In this document: positions 1 to 9,628 of the stretch, one piece after another
Layout of the letters: each line of letters opens with the position of its first letter
How positions within the stretch are numbered: the stretch's first letter is position 1
From: Strigops habroptila
Lineage: Eukaryota; Chordata; Aves; Psittaciformes; Psittacidae
Reading direction: 5' to 3'
Assembly (NCBI RefSeq): GCF_004027225.2
Contig: NC_044277.2
Coordinates: 94,190,283 to 94,254,282, forward strand
DNA length: 64,000 bases
Program-made: the position numbers and the translations under genes
Notes under the pieces: generated by a model
What the model saw: the letters and a program-made list of their open reading frames with translations, nothing else
Told to the model about the DNA's origin: nothing
Database searches by the model: none

Positions 1-149
1 CAGCTTCAAATGGCACCAGGTTGCAAAAGCTCATGACCCACTGTGTAAAGACTCCCTTTCATCTGTTTTAAACCAATCTTCTACTAACTTCAATTGCTCT
101 CAAGTCTAGTTTTTGTGGAGTGAGGCGAAAAGCAGTTCTGTATTTGCAT

Positions 150-1020
150 TATCCATTGGATTTTACGATTTCAGAAACCTCGGTCACATCTCCCCTAACC
201 CAGCTGTCTCTTCCAGCTGAACATGCCAATACTTTTTATTGTCTCCTGGTAAAGCAGCTGCTCCAGCCCTTTGAACACTTTGTTGCCTGCCTCCACGCCA
301 TCTGGACAATATCCTTCTTGAGATGTGGAGATCAGAAGTAAACACCACATTCCAGGTATGATCCCATCAAGATTTTATATAATTCCCTCCTTCTTTCCTG
401 ACAATGCCGAACGCTTTTTTGGCTGCTCCTGCATGCTGAGCTGGTGATTTCAGATCTCTTTCCTGAGCTATCTCTACATTTAACACCATGCAGTAGGCCT
501 GTTTAGATTATTTTATTTCCAGATGCATTCTTTCCTATTTAGCTGCATTAGTACTCCTTTACCACCCTTTTACCCTAGCACTTAGTTTTCTGAGGTCCTT
601 CTGAAGTTCCTTGGCATTAGCATGGCATTTGGCTGTCTGAGAGAACCTAGTGCAGCCTTGGAGATCATACTGCAAACTCCCACCACCACATCATTGATGA
701 TGGTGCTGAATAAAACTGGTTTTAGCACTGATCCTGAGGCAACAAACTGCTGATGCACATAGGTCCAGAAAAGTCATCTTTAAGGACAGATATTTGCTTT
801 CTACCTTTTAACAGGTTTCACTCCATACCCAATAGCAACTTAGTTTCCATAACAACCTCAGGTGTGGAACCTTAACAACTTTGGTAAACTCCACTTTATT
901 TCACCAGGGAAATCCTTTACCTATGTGCTTATTGACATGATCACTGACACCCTCCAAGAGCTTGAGCAGGCTACCGAGGCAAGACTTCCCTCTGAAAAAG
1001 CCACACACCTTTCCTAAGGG
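150..1020 (-). mobile_element. Ancient antisense CR1 LINE fragment (RT C-terminal half)
   Basis: This is a degraded CR1 non-LTR retrotransposon read on the minus strand; no usable frame survives. The order of landmarks matches an inverted CR1. About 230-500 corresponds to the C-terminal coding part, including a segment near 410-460 like the antisense 'ttggctttct...gcatgctgagctggt' region. About 650-760 corresponds to the region around the catalytic FADD motif, with words like 'tgctgaataaaactgg' and 'agcactgatcctgagg'. About 940-1010 resembles the reverse complement of 4210-4260 in the CR1 copy of this window (aligned words ggcaagacttccc and gaaaaagcca). Divergence is high, so it is much older than the copy at 4165-5489. 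Family assignment rests on remembered CR1 consensus plus the in-window comparison. The edges are approximate. Confidence 0.72.
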
Positions 1021-2298
1021 GCCATGTTCTCAATACTTTTACTTGTATTTTATAGACTAAACTATCTAATCTGACTTAACAGTCTTCAATTATTCCTGAG
1101 ACTTTCAAACCAGACTGCTGCATTAAACAATGATGTCTAATTTCCATAAAGCTCATTCTCAGTGTTTTATTCATATCTGGGAGACGGGTAAATTATGCAA
1201 GTTTCCCAAAACTGTGGCACTTGCTGAAAATTATTTTTATATGCTAAGTAAAAAGACAAAGGGAACCCAGCTCCAACAAGTGATCACACCTACCAACAAA
1301 ACCAAAATAAACCTCAGGTGTGTTACAGACTTATGATTAAAATGCAATTAGCAGCATGATATGAACTCATCATTCCAAACAAGTTTCTCACCTTACATAT
1401 ACAGCCCCCCATATTTCTGTAAGAGATAGTCTTTTTTTCTACTTTAAGTCCCAATTAAGTCACTGTTTTTTTCTTTCCCACTCCATTGTTTTTCCTTCAC
1501 CCATCAATTTTTCTCTGCCTTCCAAATCTCTTACCTTCTCCTTTTTTCCCCACTAAAAAACATCAAAAATGCTAAATGATAACATTTAATAACATACTTC
1601 CCTCTGTTACTGGAAGAAATCTACCCTCTGCATTCATTTGAAAACCAAAGTGCTGAGAAAAACTAGTCAATTGTTTAGAAAATACTATCTTTTCAATGGC
1701 AGTAAGAAAAGAACCCAAGCAACATGGAAAAATACTTACAATTTGAAGTTCTTACAAAAGCACCTAATTTAAGGTAAGGAACATGTGATGTTCTAAATTT
1801 CCAAAGAAATAGATCTAACATTGGACAAACAATCATGCACACATACTTAAATAGCTTATAGTTAAGTTATGTGAATCAGTACTCTTAACGGCTTGGCCAA
1901 ACTACCCTGCCTGGCAAAAATAATGATGTGGTATCCAAGCCTGTCTTTTGGAGGTTCACTTAATGATATTTATCAGTCTTGACATTTCACCCTCACCATG
2001 CAGTAGAAAGGTTATTAAGAGCACAGCACAAATAGTCTGTATTCCCAAGAGCATATTTTAATCAGAAAGAAAAACAGTAACTGCAGACTGTAGTAAGAAA
2101 GGGGCTCTGTGTGAGGGAAATATCAGAAATCACACAGAAGAATTTTGCTCCTGCCTGCTGCCAGGCAGGCACTCCAGTGCAAAAGGGAATGGACCATCAC
2201 CTGTCATCAGCTGGAGTTGCCCTGAGGAGCCATGCATGGAGGCTAAAAGGAGACATGACCCCTTCTCACTTAGGTTCCATCATCTGCCTTTCCTCCAG
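1021..2298. other. Unique AT-rich non-coding stretch
   Basis: I see no gene, repeat family or RNA here. The sequence is AT-rich with short T and A runs (1430-1560). The longest open frames are below 70 codons and show no motif. Confidence 0.6.
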
Positions 2299-2319
2299 AA
2301 AAAAAAAAAAAAAAAAAAA
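2299..2319. repeat. Poly(A) run of 21
   Basis: An uninterrupted run of 21 A follows a pyrimidine-rich stretch. It could be a mononucleotide microsatellite or the tail of a retrocopy. I see no upstream sequence recognisable as a processed transcript, and no target duplication was established. Confidence 0.85.
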
Positions 2320-4163
2320 GAGAAACCAACATCTGTGGTACTCTTGGGATTTTACTCCCTTAATTTTCTTAGTTACATTACTGGAAATGTATCTTCCATT
2401 CCTGTTCCTTCTCTGATGTACTTCTTTAACGTCGTCTTAGTTTATTTTGTAAGTCACGAACTGAAGGGTCAGCATCATTTCATACTGATTTATCGCTTCT
2501 AAGGAAAAATTAGCCAGTATGTGACCCCCCATTGCTGTTGACTCCTACCATGCTCAGGCAGTATGAGTGAGTCAGAGTCACATCCCAGCCACTCCTGACT
2601 CTTTCCATGGCATACCTGCCCAGCAACAGTGTCTGGCTGTCTTGTGCCTTACCCCTGTGTGCCCAGCAGCCAGGCATCCGCTCGAGATATCAGCTGGAGT
2701 GTGGGGCTCCTCTCCATACAGCACAAATTTACAGCCTCGGACAGGAACAGAGGTGCTGGGGAGCTCTCACCAGACAAGTGAGCTCACAAAAAGCGTGAGC
2801 GAGTGAGAGGTCTGGATGTGCAGAAGCATCCTCAGCCTCTTTAGTTAGTGTCCTGCACTAAAGCCACAGTAGCATGCAGGAATGTATTAACGCCTCTGTA
2901 AGGAGAGCAAGAGGCAGATACAATGGGTAGTAGCGAAGCGCAGCCAAAAACTGTACAAGAGCCAGTGCTTTTGAACAGGGGAGGTGGTGAAGGAATTACA
3001 GGAGCCAGTTGTGTACACAGGCAAATGGAGCAGAAAGCTTAAGAGCTGGGTCCCAAGCACTTTTCGAGGCCAGCCATGTGCCAGGTCCTCTACCGCTGCA
3101 CTGTTGCATGGACTTTAGCCTCTTGTACTTGAAACACCCTTCAGTCTCAGCATCATGTCCTGGCAGCAGCATCTCCAAAATTACCATGGCCATACAAGCA
3201 GCAACAGTTGGAAGGGTAAATGCCATCAAGTTTTTTGCAGGCAAGCTAAAGCACAAAAACCAGCAGCAGTTGAAGACATCCACTTTTCTGCCATAATAAG
3301 GGTTTTGGAAATATCAGGAATTGAGTCCTCAGCTATTGAAGTTCATAATCTGGTACACTAACTTCAACTTCCCTTATTGATCTCTTCACTCACATCAATT
3401 CTAGAGCCAAGAGTTCTCCATCAACAAAGATGGAGAAGAGGGAGCACAGAGGTTAACTATGACTCCTAGCCTAAAGAATGGATGTCCTCCTCCTATATTT
3501 GACATCTGCTTCAGCATTTCCCAAGACAGCTGACTGGGAAGAACAAGCTCTGTGCATCCGTAGTTTTGCCACTCTATTACATTTAGTTTAAATTTTGTGA
3601 AGTTTCAGTATTTTGCAGCTGAGAAAGATCCTTATTTATTGTTGAAAATCTCACATTTTTAAGTGCACCTCATCATCAGAGGGGATCTGTCTCAGGACTT
3701 CTGAATGCATGGTACTCTCTGTTCATGATGCAGCCTATATTATCCCGTAAGTAGTCATACACTTCCTATTGCTGAAATTCTCAAGACATTTCTCTGCTGT
3801 GGTTTCTGCTGCAGTATCTCAGCTCTGGGCGCTGTGAAGTATATACCAACAGAGCTGACAGCCTTGAAAAGCTCTGTGTTACCTAGCAGCAGTACAAAAC
3901 CTATAAAGAATGTGCCTATGAAGTAGCAGTGTCACTGTCACTGCTTGACTGGAGATCACGATGAGATTGCTTTACCCTAAGTCCAATCAGTGTCCAGTAA
4001 AAATGAAAAACGGTGTTGTAATAAATCAGCTTGAAATCCACTCCCCAGGTATTCAGTGACATTATGATGAATTTCTCCATTCACATGCAATCTGCTTTTC
4101 TCTTTGCTAAAGTTAGTCCACCATATTTTCAAGCCCAAAGTCATGGTCATCAATATTCGATTA
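2320..4163. other. Non-coding stretch before the CR1 insertion
   Basis: No recognisable gene. About 3000-3300 is open in several frames on both strands (about 95 codons each way), which is the pattern of chance openness and not of coding. No known domain is visible. The end of this stretch supplies the first 20 codons of the open frame that runs into the CR1 copy. Confidence 0.55.
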
Positions 4164-5393
4164 ATTTTTCTCCTGGAAAACATGCTAAGGCACATGAAAA
4201 ACAACGAGGTGGTTGGTGACAGCCAACATGGCTTCACTAAGGGGAAATCCTGCCTGACCAATTTGGTGGCCTTCTATGATGGAGCCACGGAACTGATGGA
4301 CAGCGGCAGAGCAGTTGATGTCATCTACCTGGACTTGTGCAGAGCATTCGACACTGTCCCACATGACATCCTTGTCTCTAAATTGGAGACACATCAATTT
4401 GATAGATGGACCACTCGGTGGATAAAAAACTGGCTCGATGGCCGCACGCAAAGAGCTGTGGTAAATGGCTCGATGTCCAGTTGGAAACCTGTAACGAGTG
4501 GTGTCCCTCAGGGATCGGTGTTGGGACCGGTCCTGTTCAACATCTTTGTCGGTGACATGGACAGTGGGATTGAGTGCGCCCTCAGCAAGTTTGCCGATGA
4601 CACCAAGCTGTGTGGTTCGGTTGATACGCTGGAGGGAAGGGATGCCATCCAGAGGGACCTTGACACGCTTGTGAGGTGGGCCGATGCCAACCTTATGAAG
4701 TTTAACCAAGGCAAGTGCAAGGTCCTACACCTGGGTCGGGGCAACCCCAGGCACTGCTACAGGCTGGGCAGAGAAGAGATTCAGAGCAGCCCTGCAGAAA
4801 AGGACTTGGGGGTGTTGGTTGACGAGAAGCTTAACATGAGCCAGCAGTGTGCGCTTGCAGCCCAGAAAGCCAACCGTATCCTGGGCTGCATCAAAAGAAG
4901 CGTGGCCAGCAGGTCGAAGGAGGTGATCCTGCCCCTCTACTCTGCTCTTGTGAGACCCCACTTGGAGTACTGTGTACAGTTCTGGTGTCCTCAACATAAA
5001 AAGGACATGGAGCTGTTGGAGCAAGTCCAGAGGAGGGCCACGAGGATGATAAGAGGGCTGGAGCACCTCCCGTATGAAGACAGGCTGAGAAAGTTGGGGC
5101 TGTTCAGCCTGGAGAAGAGAAGGCTGCGTGGTGACCTCATAGCAGCCTTCCAGTATCTGAAGGGGGTCTACAAGGATGCTGCGGAGGGACTCTTCCTTAG
5201 GGACTGTAGTGGTAGGACAAGGGGTAATGGGTTCAAACTTCAACAGAGGAAGTTTAGATTAGATATAAGGAAGAAGTTCTTTACAGTGACGGTGGTGAAG
5301 CACTGGAATGGGTTGCCCAGGGAGGTTGTGGATGCTCCATCCCTGGCGGTGTTCAAGGCCAGGTTGGACAGAGCCTTGAGCCACATGGTTTAG
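4104..5393 (+). pseudogene. CR1 reverse transcriptase, N-terminally truncated, frame open
   Basis: A 429-codon open frame encoding most of the CR1 (LINE, jockey clade) reverse transcriptase. Residues 1-20 are host flank read by chance, and element-derived protein begins near residue 21-23. Visible motifs: a [10 protein letters not shown] segment (41-50); RT motif [10 protein letters not shown] (75-83) with catalytic Asp77; motif [12 protein letters not shown] (132-142); and motif C FADD (163-166) with Asp165 and Asp166. The thumb and C-terminal region follow to the family's usual end, 'FKARLDRAL...', and a TAG stop. All three expected metal-binding Asp residues are present. There is no endonuclease domain and no ORF1, so it cannot mobilise itself. 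The ATG at 4104 lies in host sequence; no promoter is seen there, and expression is doubtful. Confidence 0.9.
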
Positions 5394-5489
5394 GGCAAGG
5401 TGTCCCTGCCCATGGCAGGGGGGTTGGAACTAGATGATCTTAAGGTCCTTTCCAACCCTTACGATTCTATGATTCTATGATTCTATGAT
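4165..5489 (+). mobile_element. 5'-truncated CR1 LINE, comparatively young
   Basis: This is a CR1 non-LTR retrotransposon in sense orientation. It contains the reverse transcriptase C-terminal two thirds, the stop codon, a short 3' untranslated region (5394-5463) with the typical 'gaactagatgatcttaaggt' CR1 tail, and three perfect ATTCTATG octamers at 5464-5487. These octamers are the known CR1 3' end, used in target-primed reverse transcription. ORF1, the endonuclease and the N-terminal part of the RT are missing, so the copy is dead on arrival, as is usual for CR1. The 5' junction is near 4165-4171, where similarity begins at a 'ctcctggaaaac' segment. The nearly unbroken frame suggests a younger copy than the others in the window. 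Confidence 0.95.
5464..5487 (+). repeat. CR1 3'-terminal octamer repeat, three copies
   Basis: Three perfect tandem ATTCTATG units close the CR1 copy. CR1 elements characteristically end in this octamer instead of poly(A). Confidence 0.95.
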
Positions 5490-6340
5490 AGTTGAGACAA
5501 CCTGGGGATATTATTTAGCTATAGAGCACCAGTCATTAAAAACAAAGCTCTGCTAGAGTGGCCATAGGTCAACCATTACTCAGATAGAAGCTTCAATGCA
5601 GAATTAAGTGGTTTTCTACCTTTGCCCGACTTTGCCCATGTACTATATAAAAAATGTATAATGTGAATGTGTAATATAAATATTTATACCACATTCACTT
5701 AACCTCAATCCATCATATATATTCAGCTTTAACTGTGTAAGTTTTAGGGGAGAAATATAGCTTCCAGGGTAACTTTTCCATAGCCCATACCTGTTTCAGG
5801 ATGGTTTTTTCTCCCTTCTTCCTCTACACCCCACAGGGAAAGAACACAGGGATCAAACCCAGGATTTATCATTCCAAAGTCCTATTTATTATTAAAAGCC
5901 TAATTTGTTGATAACTGCACACTAATCTTTCCTAAGTTACAAACAAACAAAACAGTGTCACCAATTTCAATACCATAAGGCATTATCCAAACTCTGTTGG
6001 AGGTATTGCTGGAGGTTTTCATACCTTCAGTAGATTTTGATGGTATCTATGGCTGCACTCTCGCTGATCTCCTGACATATTGATTACTGCCCTCCCAAAT
6101 TAGATCACTGCTATAATGCTTTTAATTATAGAGTTTTAAACTTAATTAATTGCATTTAAATTTCTTTATTCTTGAGGCTTCATTAAGCAAATGGATAGAG
6201 CTAATTTCCAGTTAACCTTAAAGGATGAGTGTATTGCCTTGCTTACATAGGCAGGGATGGTTGCTTTCCTACTACTCTCCTTTCTCAGACTGCGCAGCCT
6301 TTGCCCAGCACGTATAGGCATTCTCTCTCACTAACAATCG
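5490..6340. other. AT-rich non-coding stretch
   Basis: Nothing recognised. 5640-5700 is a locally very AT-rich run of TATAA/TGTAA-like words without a clear repeat unit. Confidence 0.6.
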
Positions 6341-6432
6341 TCATAGAATCATACAATCATAGAATAATAAGGGCTAGAAAGGACCTTAAGATCATCTACT
6401 TCCAACCCCCTGCCATGGCATGTACCACATAG
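6341..6432 (-). mobile_element. Antisense CR1 3' end, very short
   Basis: It begins with the inverted terminal octamers (tcatagaatcat, atcatagaat) and continues with the inverted CR1 3' tail: 'aaaggaccttaagatcatct', then 'ccaaccccctgccatgg'. Only about 90 bp remain, so reverse transcription stopped in the 3' UTR. Similarity fades after about 6432. Confidence 0.9.
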
Positions 6433-9042
6433 GCTAGGGACAGCCTTTAGCAAAATTCTGATTGTATTAGTTTGTTGAAAAATATTTTTGTCATGTCAAA
6501 GAGAATAATTACGGAAGATATATTAATTTTATAAGTAACAATACATGGATCATGCATAATTATTTAATATATTACATGTCAGCTAGTGTTGTAAACATTC
6601 TTAGCATAAAACTCCCACATACAGACTGTTTCATATGAAAAATCAGGAATTATATCCAGGCCTCACAAAAATGCCTTCCAAGGTTTTTGTTCACTTTCGC
6701 TTAAAAATATCCAATTAATACTTATCTCAGACTGTTTATTTTTCAATCTCTTACAGACCCCACATTTTGATGTACGAAAGAGAATCTCAAAATGACACAG
6801 TTGTTCAATAATATACCTATGAAAATAAATGTTTAGCTCAGTTGAATATGGGATGGGTGCAAATGTACTCACAGAATAAACAATTTAATATTTCTCCTTA
6901 AGAATGACCTTGCAAAACCAACTTTGCTCCAAGCAGTACCAACTGACTCATCATTATGACTAGTTCAAAATTAAAAGTATCTCTGACCATGCAAATCATG
7001 GAAGGTAATAGAGCCTATCTTGGTAACAAGCCAGCCGGCTCCACTCAAGGTCATCCAGTCAGGCAATGATATTTTTGGTAGCAAAGCAAGGCCAAACCAC
7101 AGCAATTTTTGAAGAAAGGAGACCTAAGAAAGTTTGAGAGGTAGGGACTGGAAAGGAAAACCAAGCCACCCAGTTTGCAGGGAAGGAAGGTGAATACGGT
7201 GCAGCCAGGTAGGGTTTGGAGGGAGCCTGCTTCAGCTGCCCAGTGACACAAAAATTAAAAATGTGGAAGTATGGATTATAAAAACATGATTAAACTTTTA
7301 GGAATTTCTCCCTCTATCAGCTCTATTCAATGACATTACTTTTCAAGGGAAGGTATCAAGCAGGGGACATTACAAAATATTATAACTGCAGTACACGGCA
7401 TGAGATGCAAAAGTCAGGGGATTTTTTTGGAGGGTTAGCAATTGCACGATTGTTACCTGTCGCTGAGTGTTTGCGCTCTCTACCCTACAAGCTTTCCAAG
7501 AGCACCATGTTGCACAAGTGGCTCTTTGTGGAACAGTCAGGGCCATGAGGACATTCCCAGCCTCCCAGGACCTGGCTGGCATGCAGATGCCTGCGGTCAC
7601 CTCACTTGGGTATGCTGGGGCCATGCCCTGCTGGGAAGCACTGTCAGCCTTACTCAGCACCGCCTCCTGCCACACTTCCCCTAGCCACAGCCTGACTGAT
7701 GTCTCTTACAACAGAGTAACGTTTAACAAAAACGTAGTATCTATTTTTTATACGCTATTTCTGGACCAGAGGCATTCAGACTTGGAAGAGAGCAGGCCCA
7801 AAAGGATGTCTGTGTTCCCATCACAAGCATACAGTGTTATTCTTCACAGCACTGGAGGACAAGAGCAGTAGGAAACAAGCCCTGCAGCAGTATAGTGACG
7901 AGATGAAACTGTATTCAGGATGGACAGGGAAGATGCTGTCTGAAGCCTGAGGGTTTCAACTACAAAGCCTGTGTTAAGATTACATTGATCAGATCATTTT
8001 CTACACAGAGAAAGGAAGAGGACAATCAAGTAAATTAGCAGAGGAATGGAGGGAAGCGACAGTACATGTCTGGAAAATGTGCAGTAAACCACAGAACTCA
8101 TTATAAATCGTATCTGTGTGTACATTTGCTAAGCCAGCTGTGTATAATCTTTTAGATATGCTTTAGGGTTGTTTTGCACCAATAATTCTTTAAACGTTAT
8201 TCTGTTTTTACACTGAAAATCTGTCCCTTCAGTGTTCTGAAGGCCACCATTTCTTTGACAATACCATATTAAATAAATAATTCACTGCTTTGCTGCTTTT
8301 GGTTTAAGGAGAATGGAAACTATATTCTGTTAGTGAAAGTTGCAATGATTCCTTTTTTTCAGCATTATAAATAACTTATCAGAGACATACAGCAAGCAGT
8401 TACTTCTGCAGTCACATCTGCATGCACATCTCCAATTAGTGTTGATGATGATGTTCTGTGCATGCGTGAAGAATGGAAAAACATTTAATTTCTCTAGTCT
8501 GACTCAATCAGTTGGGTTTGTTTGTTCAGGTTTAATAACCTGATGCTGCACAACCCTGAGATGCTATTCAACAGTCCCTGAAGAGGATCTCATATCGTTT
8601 TTAGACTGGCACATTACAGTTATCAGCTGTCACTCAGAACTCAACAAAAAATGTCTGCAGTCCCATAGGCTTCATGTTAACTACTGGGACAGGTTACTGA
8701 GGGGGAGAGAGTGAAAGACAGAGACTACCATGAAAAGTGCTGTCAGGGGCTAAAGCATAGACTCCTGATTCCACTTTTATCTTCAGATTTGTGCTCTTTT
8801 CGTCAAACCCACCATGCTTAAACACTGTTCATTGCAACATGGTTGTTTCTACTTGTCTTGTTAGCATTCTAAGGATGATTGACTTACTGGTTAGCTTATA
8901 TCACATTCATTGGCAGCCTGAGTTGCCATCAGAGACTGCACTTCCAGAAAAGGGAACCTGGCTTTTACTTGGCTTACCTTCCCTGTAGAAAGGCAGTACA
9001 GTAACTGATGTCATCCAAAGAGCAAGGAATCAGCAAACGGCA
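6433..9042. other. Non-coding stretch
   Basis: No gene or known repeat recognised. 7440-7870 is open in two frames on the plus strand and one on the minus strand, up to 134 codons, without conserved features and with low-information Ser/His/Leu-rich translations. The last part (8990-9042) leads into the candidate 3' splice site. Confidence 0.5.
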
Positions 9043-9082
9043 AATTCACCTTTTTCTCATCATTAATTTTTTCTTTTTCCAG
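9043..9082 (+). promoter_or_regulatory. Candidate 3' splice site (polypyrimidine tract plus AG)
   Basis: A long T-rich tract (tttttctcatcattaat, then ttttttctttttcc) ends in AG at 9081-9082. A branch-point-like A lies within catcattaat, about 18-20 bases upstream. This is one of the stronger acceptor-like contexts I noticed. It may also be a chance T-rich run. Confidence 0.35.
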
Positions 9083-9156
9083 GTGAAGCAGGCTATCCTG
9101 GTCCTCCTCCTGCCCTCATGAACAAAGCCATGTATCTGAATCCAAATTCAGAGTGA
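9083..9156 (+). CDS. Candidate terminal coding exon, unknown gene
   Basis: After the acceptor AG, two bases finish a codon begun in an upstream exon (intron phase 1). Then come 23 codons and a TGA at 9154-9156. The predicted C-terminus is a Gly-Pro-rich stretch (EAGYPGPPPAL) followed by MNKAMYLNPNSE. The codons are richer in GC than the surroundings and the reading is compact, as in a last exon. I do not recognise the protein, I found no upstream partner exon or donor nearby, and no AATAAA lies soon after the stop. If real, the satellite at 9254-9628 would be in its 3' UTR. It may equally be an alternative exon, a non-coding RNA exon or chance. Confidence 0.25.
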
Positions 9157-9253
9157 ACCGGAAGATCTGTTCCCTGCTATGCTCAAACAAATCACTGATA
9201 CTTAAAGAGCTTTCTGACACAACCTGCTCCCCCATGATTAAGAGATCTGCAAG

Positions 9254-9628
9254 ACAGACACATACAGATATAAATACAGATAGACTTAGATATAGATAAA
9301 AATATCTAGATATCTGGATATCTATATCTATCTACCCACAATATCTACATATAGGTAGAAACTGATATAGATATCCAGATATCCTATCTCTTAATAGATA
9401 TATACACAAACATCTAGCCAACTAGCTCTATGTAGATATCTATATCTATCTAGATAAAGGCATCTAGATATAGATAATACATAGATCTATCTATCTATAG
9501 ATGTCTAGATCTATATGGATAGCAACCTAGATCTATAAATATCTACCTAGACAGATGTTTAGATAGATCTAGAGACATAGGTAATCTATATCTCTATAGA
9601 TCTGTGTCTGTATCTATATATGTCTATC
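9254..9628. repeat. Degenerate palindromic TAGA/TATC satellite
   Basis: About 375 bp are composed almost only of the tetranucleotide words AGAT/TAGA and their complements ATCT/TATC. Stretches of the two strands' motifs alternate (for example gatatagatatcc, tatctatatctatc, tagatctatctatctatag). Because the motif switches strand repeatedly, the tract is full of short palindromes (AGATATCT, CTAGATCTAG, TCTAGATA). It is too irregular for a simple (TAGA)n microsatellite. It contains a perfect 20-bp inverted repeat, annotated separately. Confidence 0.9.
9309..9383. repeat. Perfect 20-bp inverted repeat, 35-base loop
   Basis: The left arm gatatctggatatctatatc (9309-9328) is the exact reverse complement of the right arm gatatagatatccagatatc (9364-9383). 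The arms could form a hairpin or cruciform. It lies inside the TAGA/TATC satellite, so part of the pairing follows from the motif. The shared non-motif bases (the tgg/cca interruption) show that the match is more than repeat composition. Confidence 0.85.

Noticed and set aside
2996..3296. Two 95-codon frames lying opposite each other on both strands
   Set aside because: Mirror-image openness with no domain, no splice context and no codon bias is expected by chance in a stop-poor patch.
4185..5243. Long minus-strand frames (174 and 172 codons) across the CR1 copy
   Set aside because: They are shadows of the sense CR1 reverse transcriptase frame.
7370..7871. A 134-codon plus frame with overlapping frames on the other strand
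   Set aside because: The translations look random, there is no domain and no splice signals frame it. It reflects local stop scarcity.
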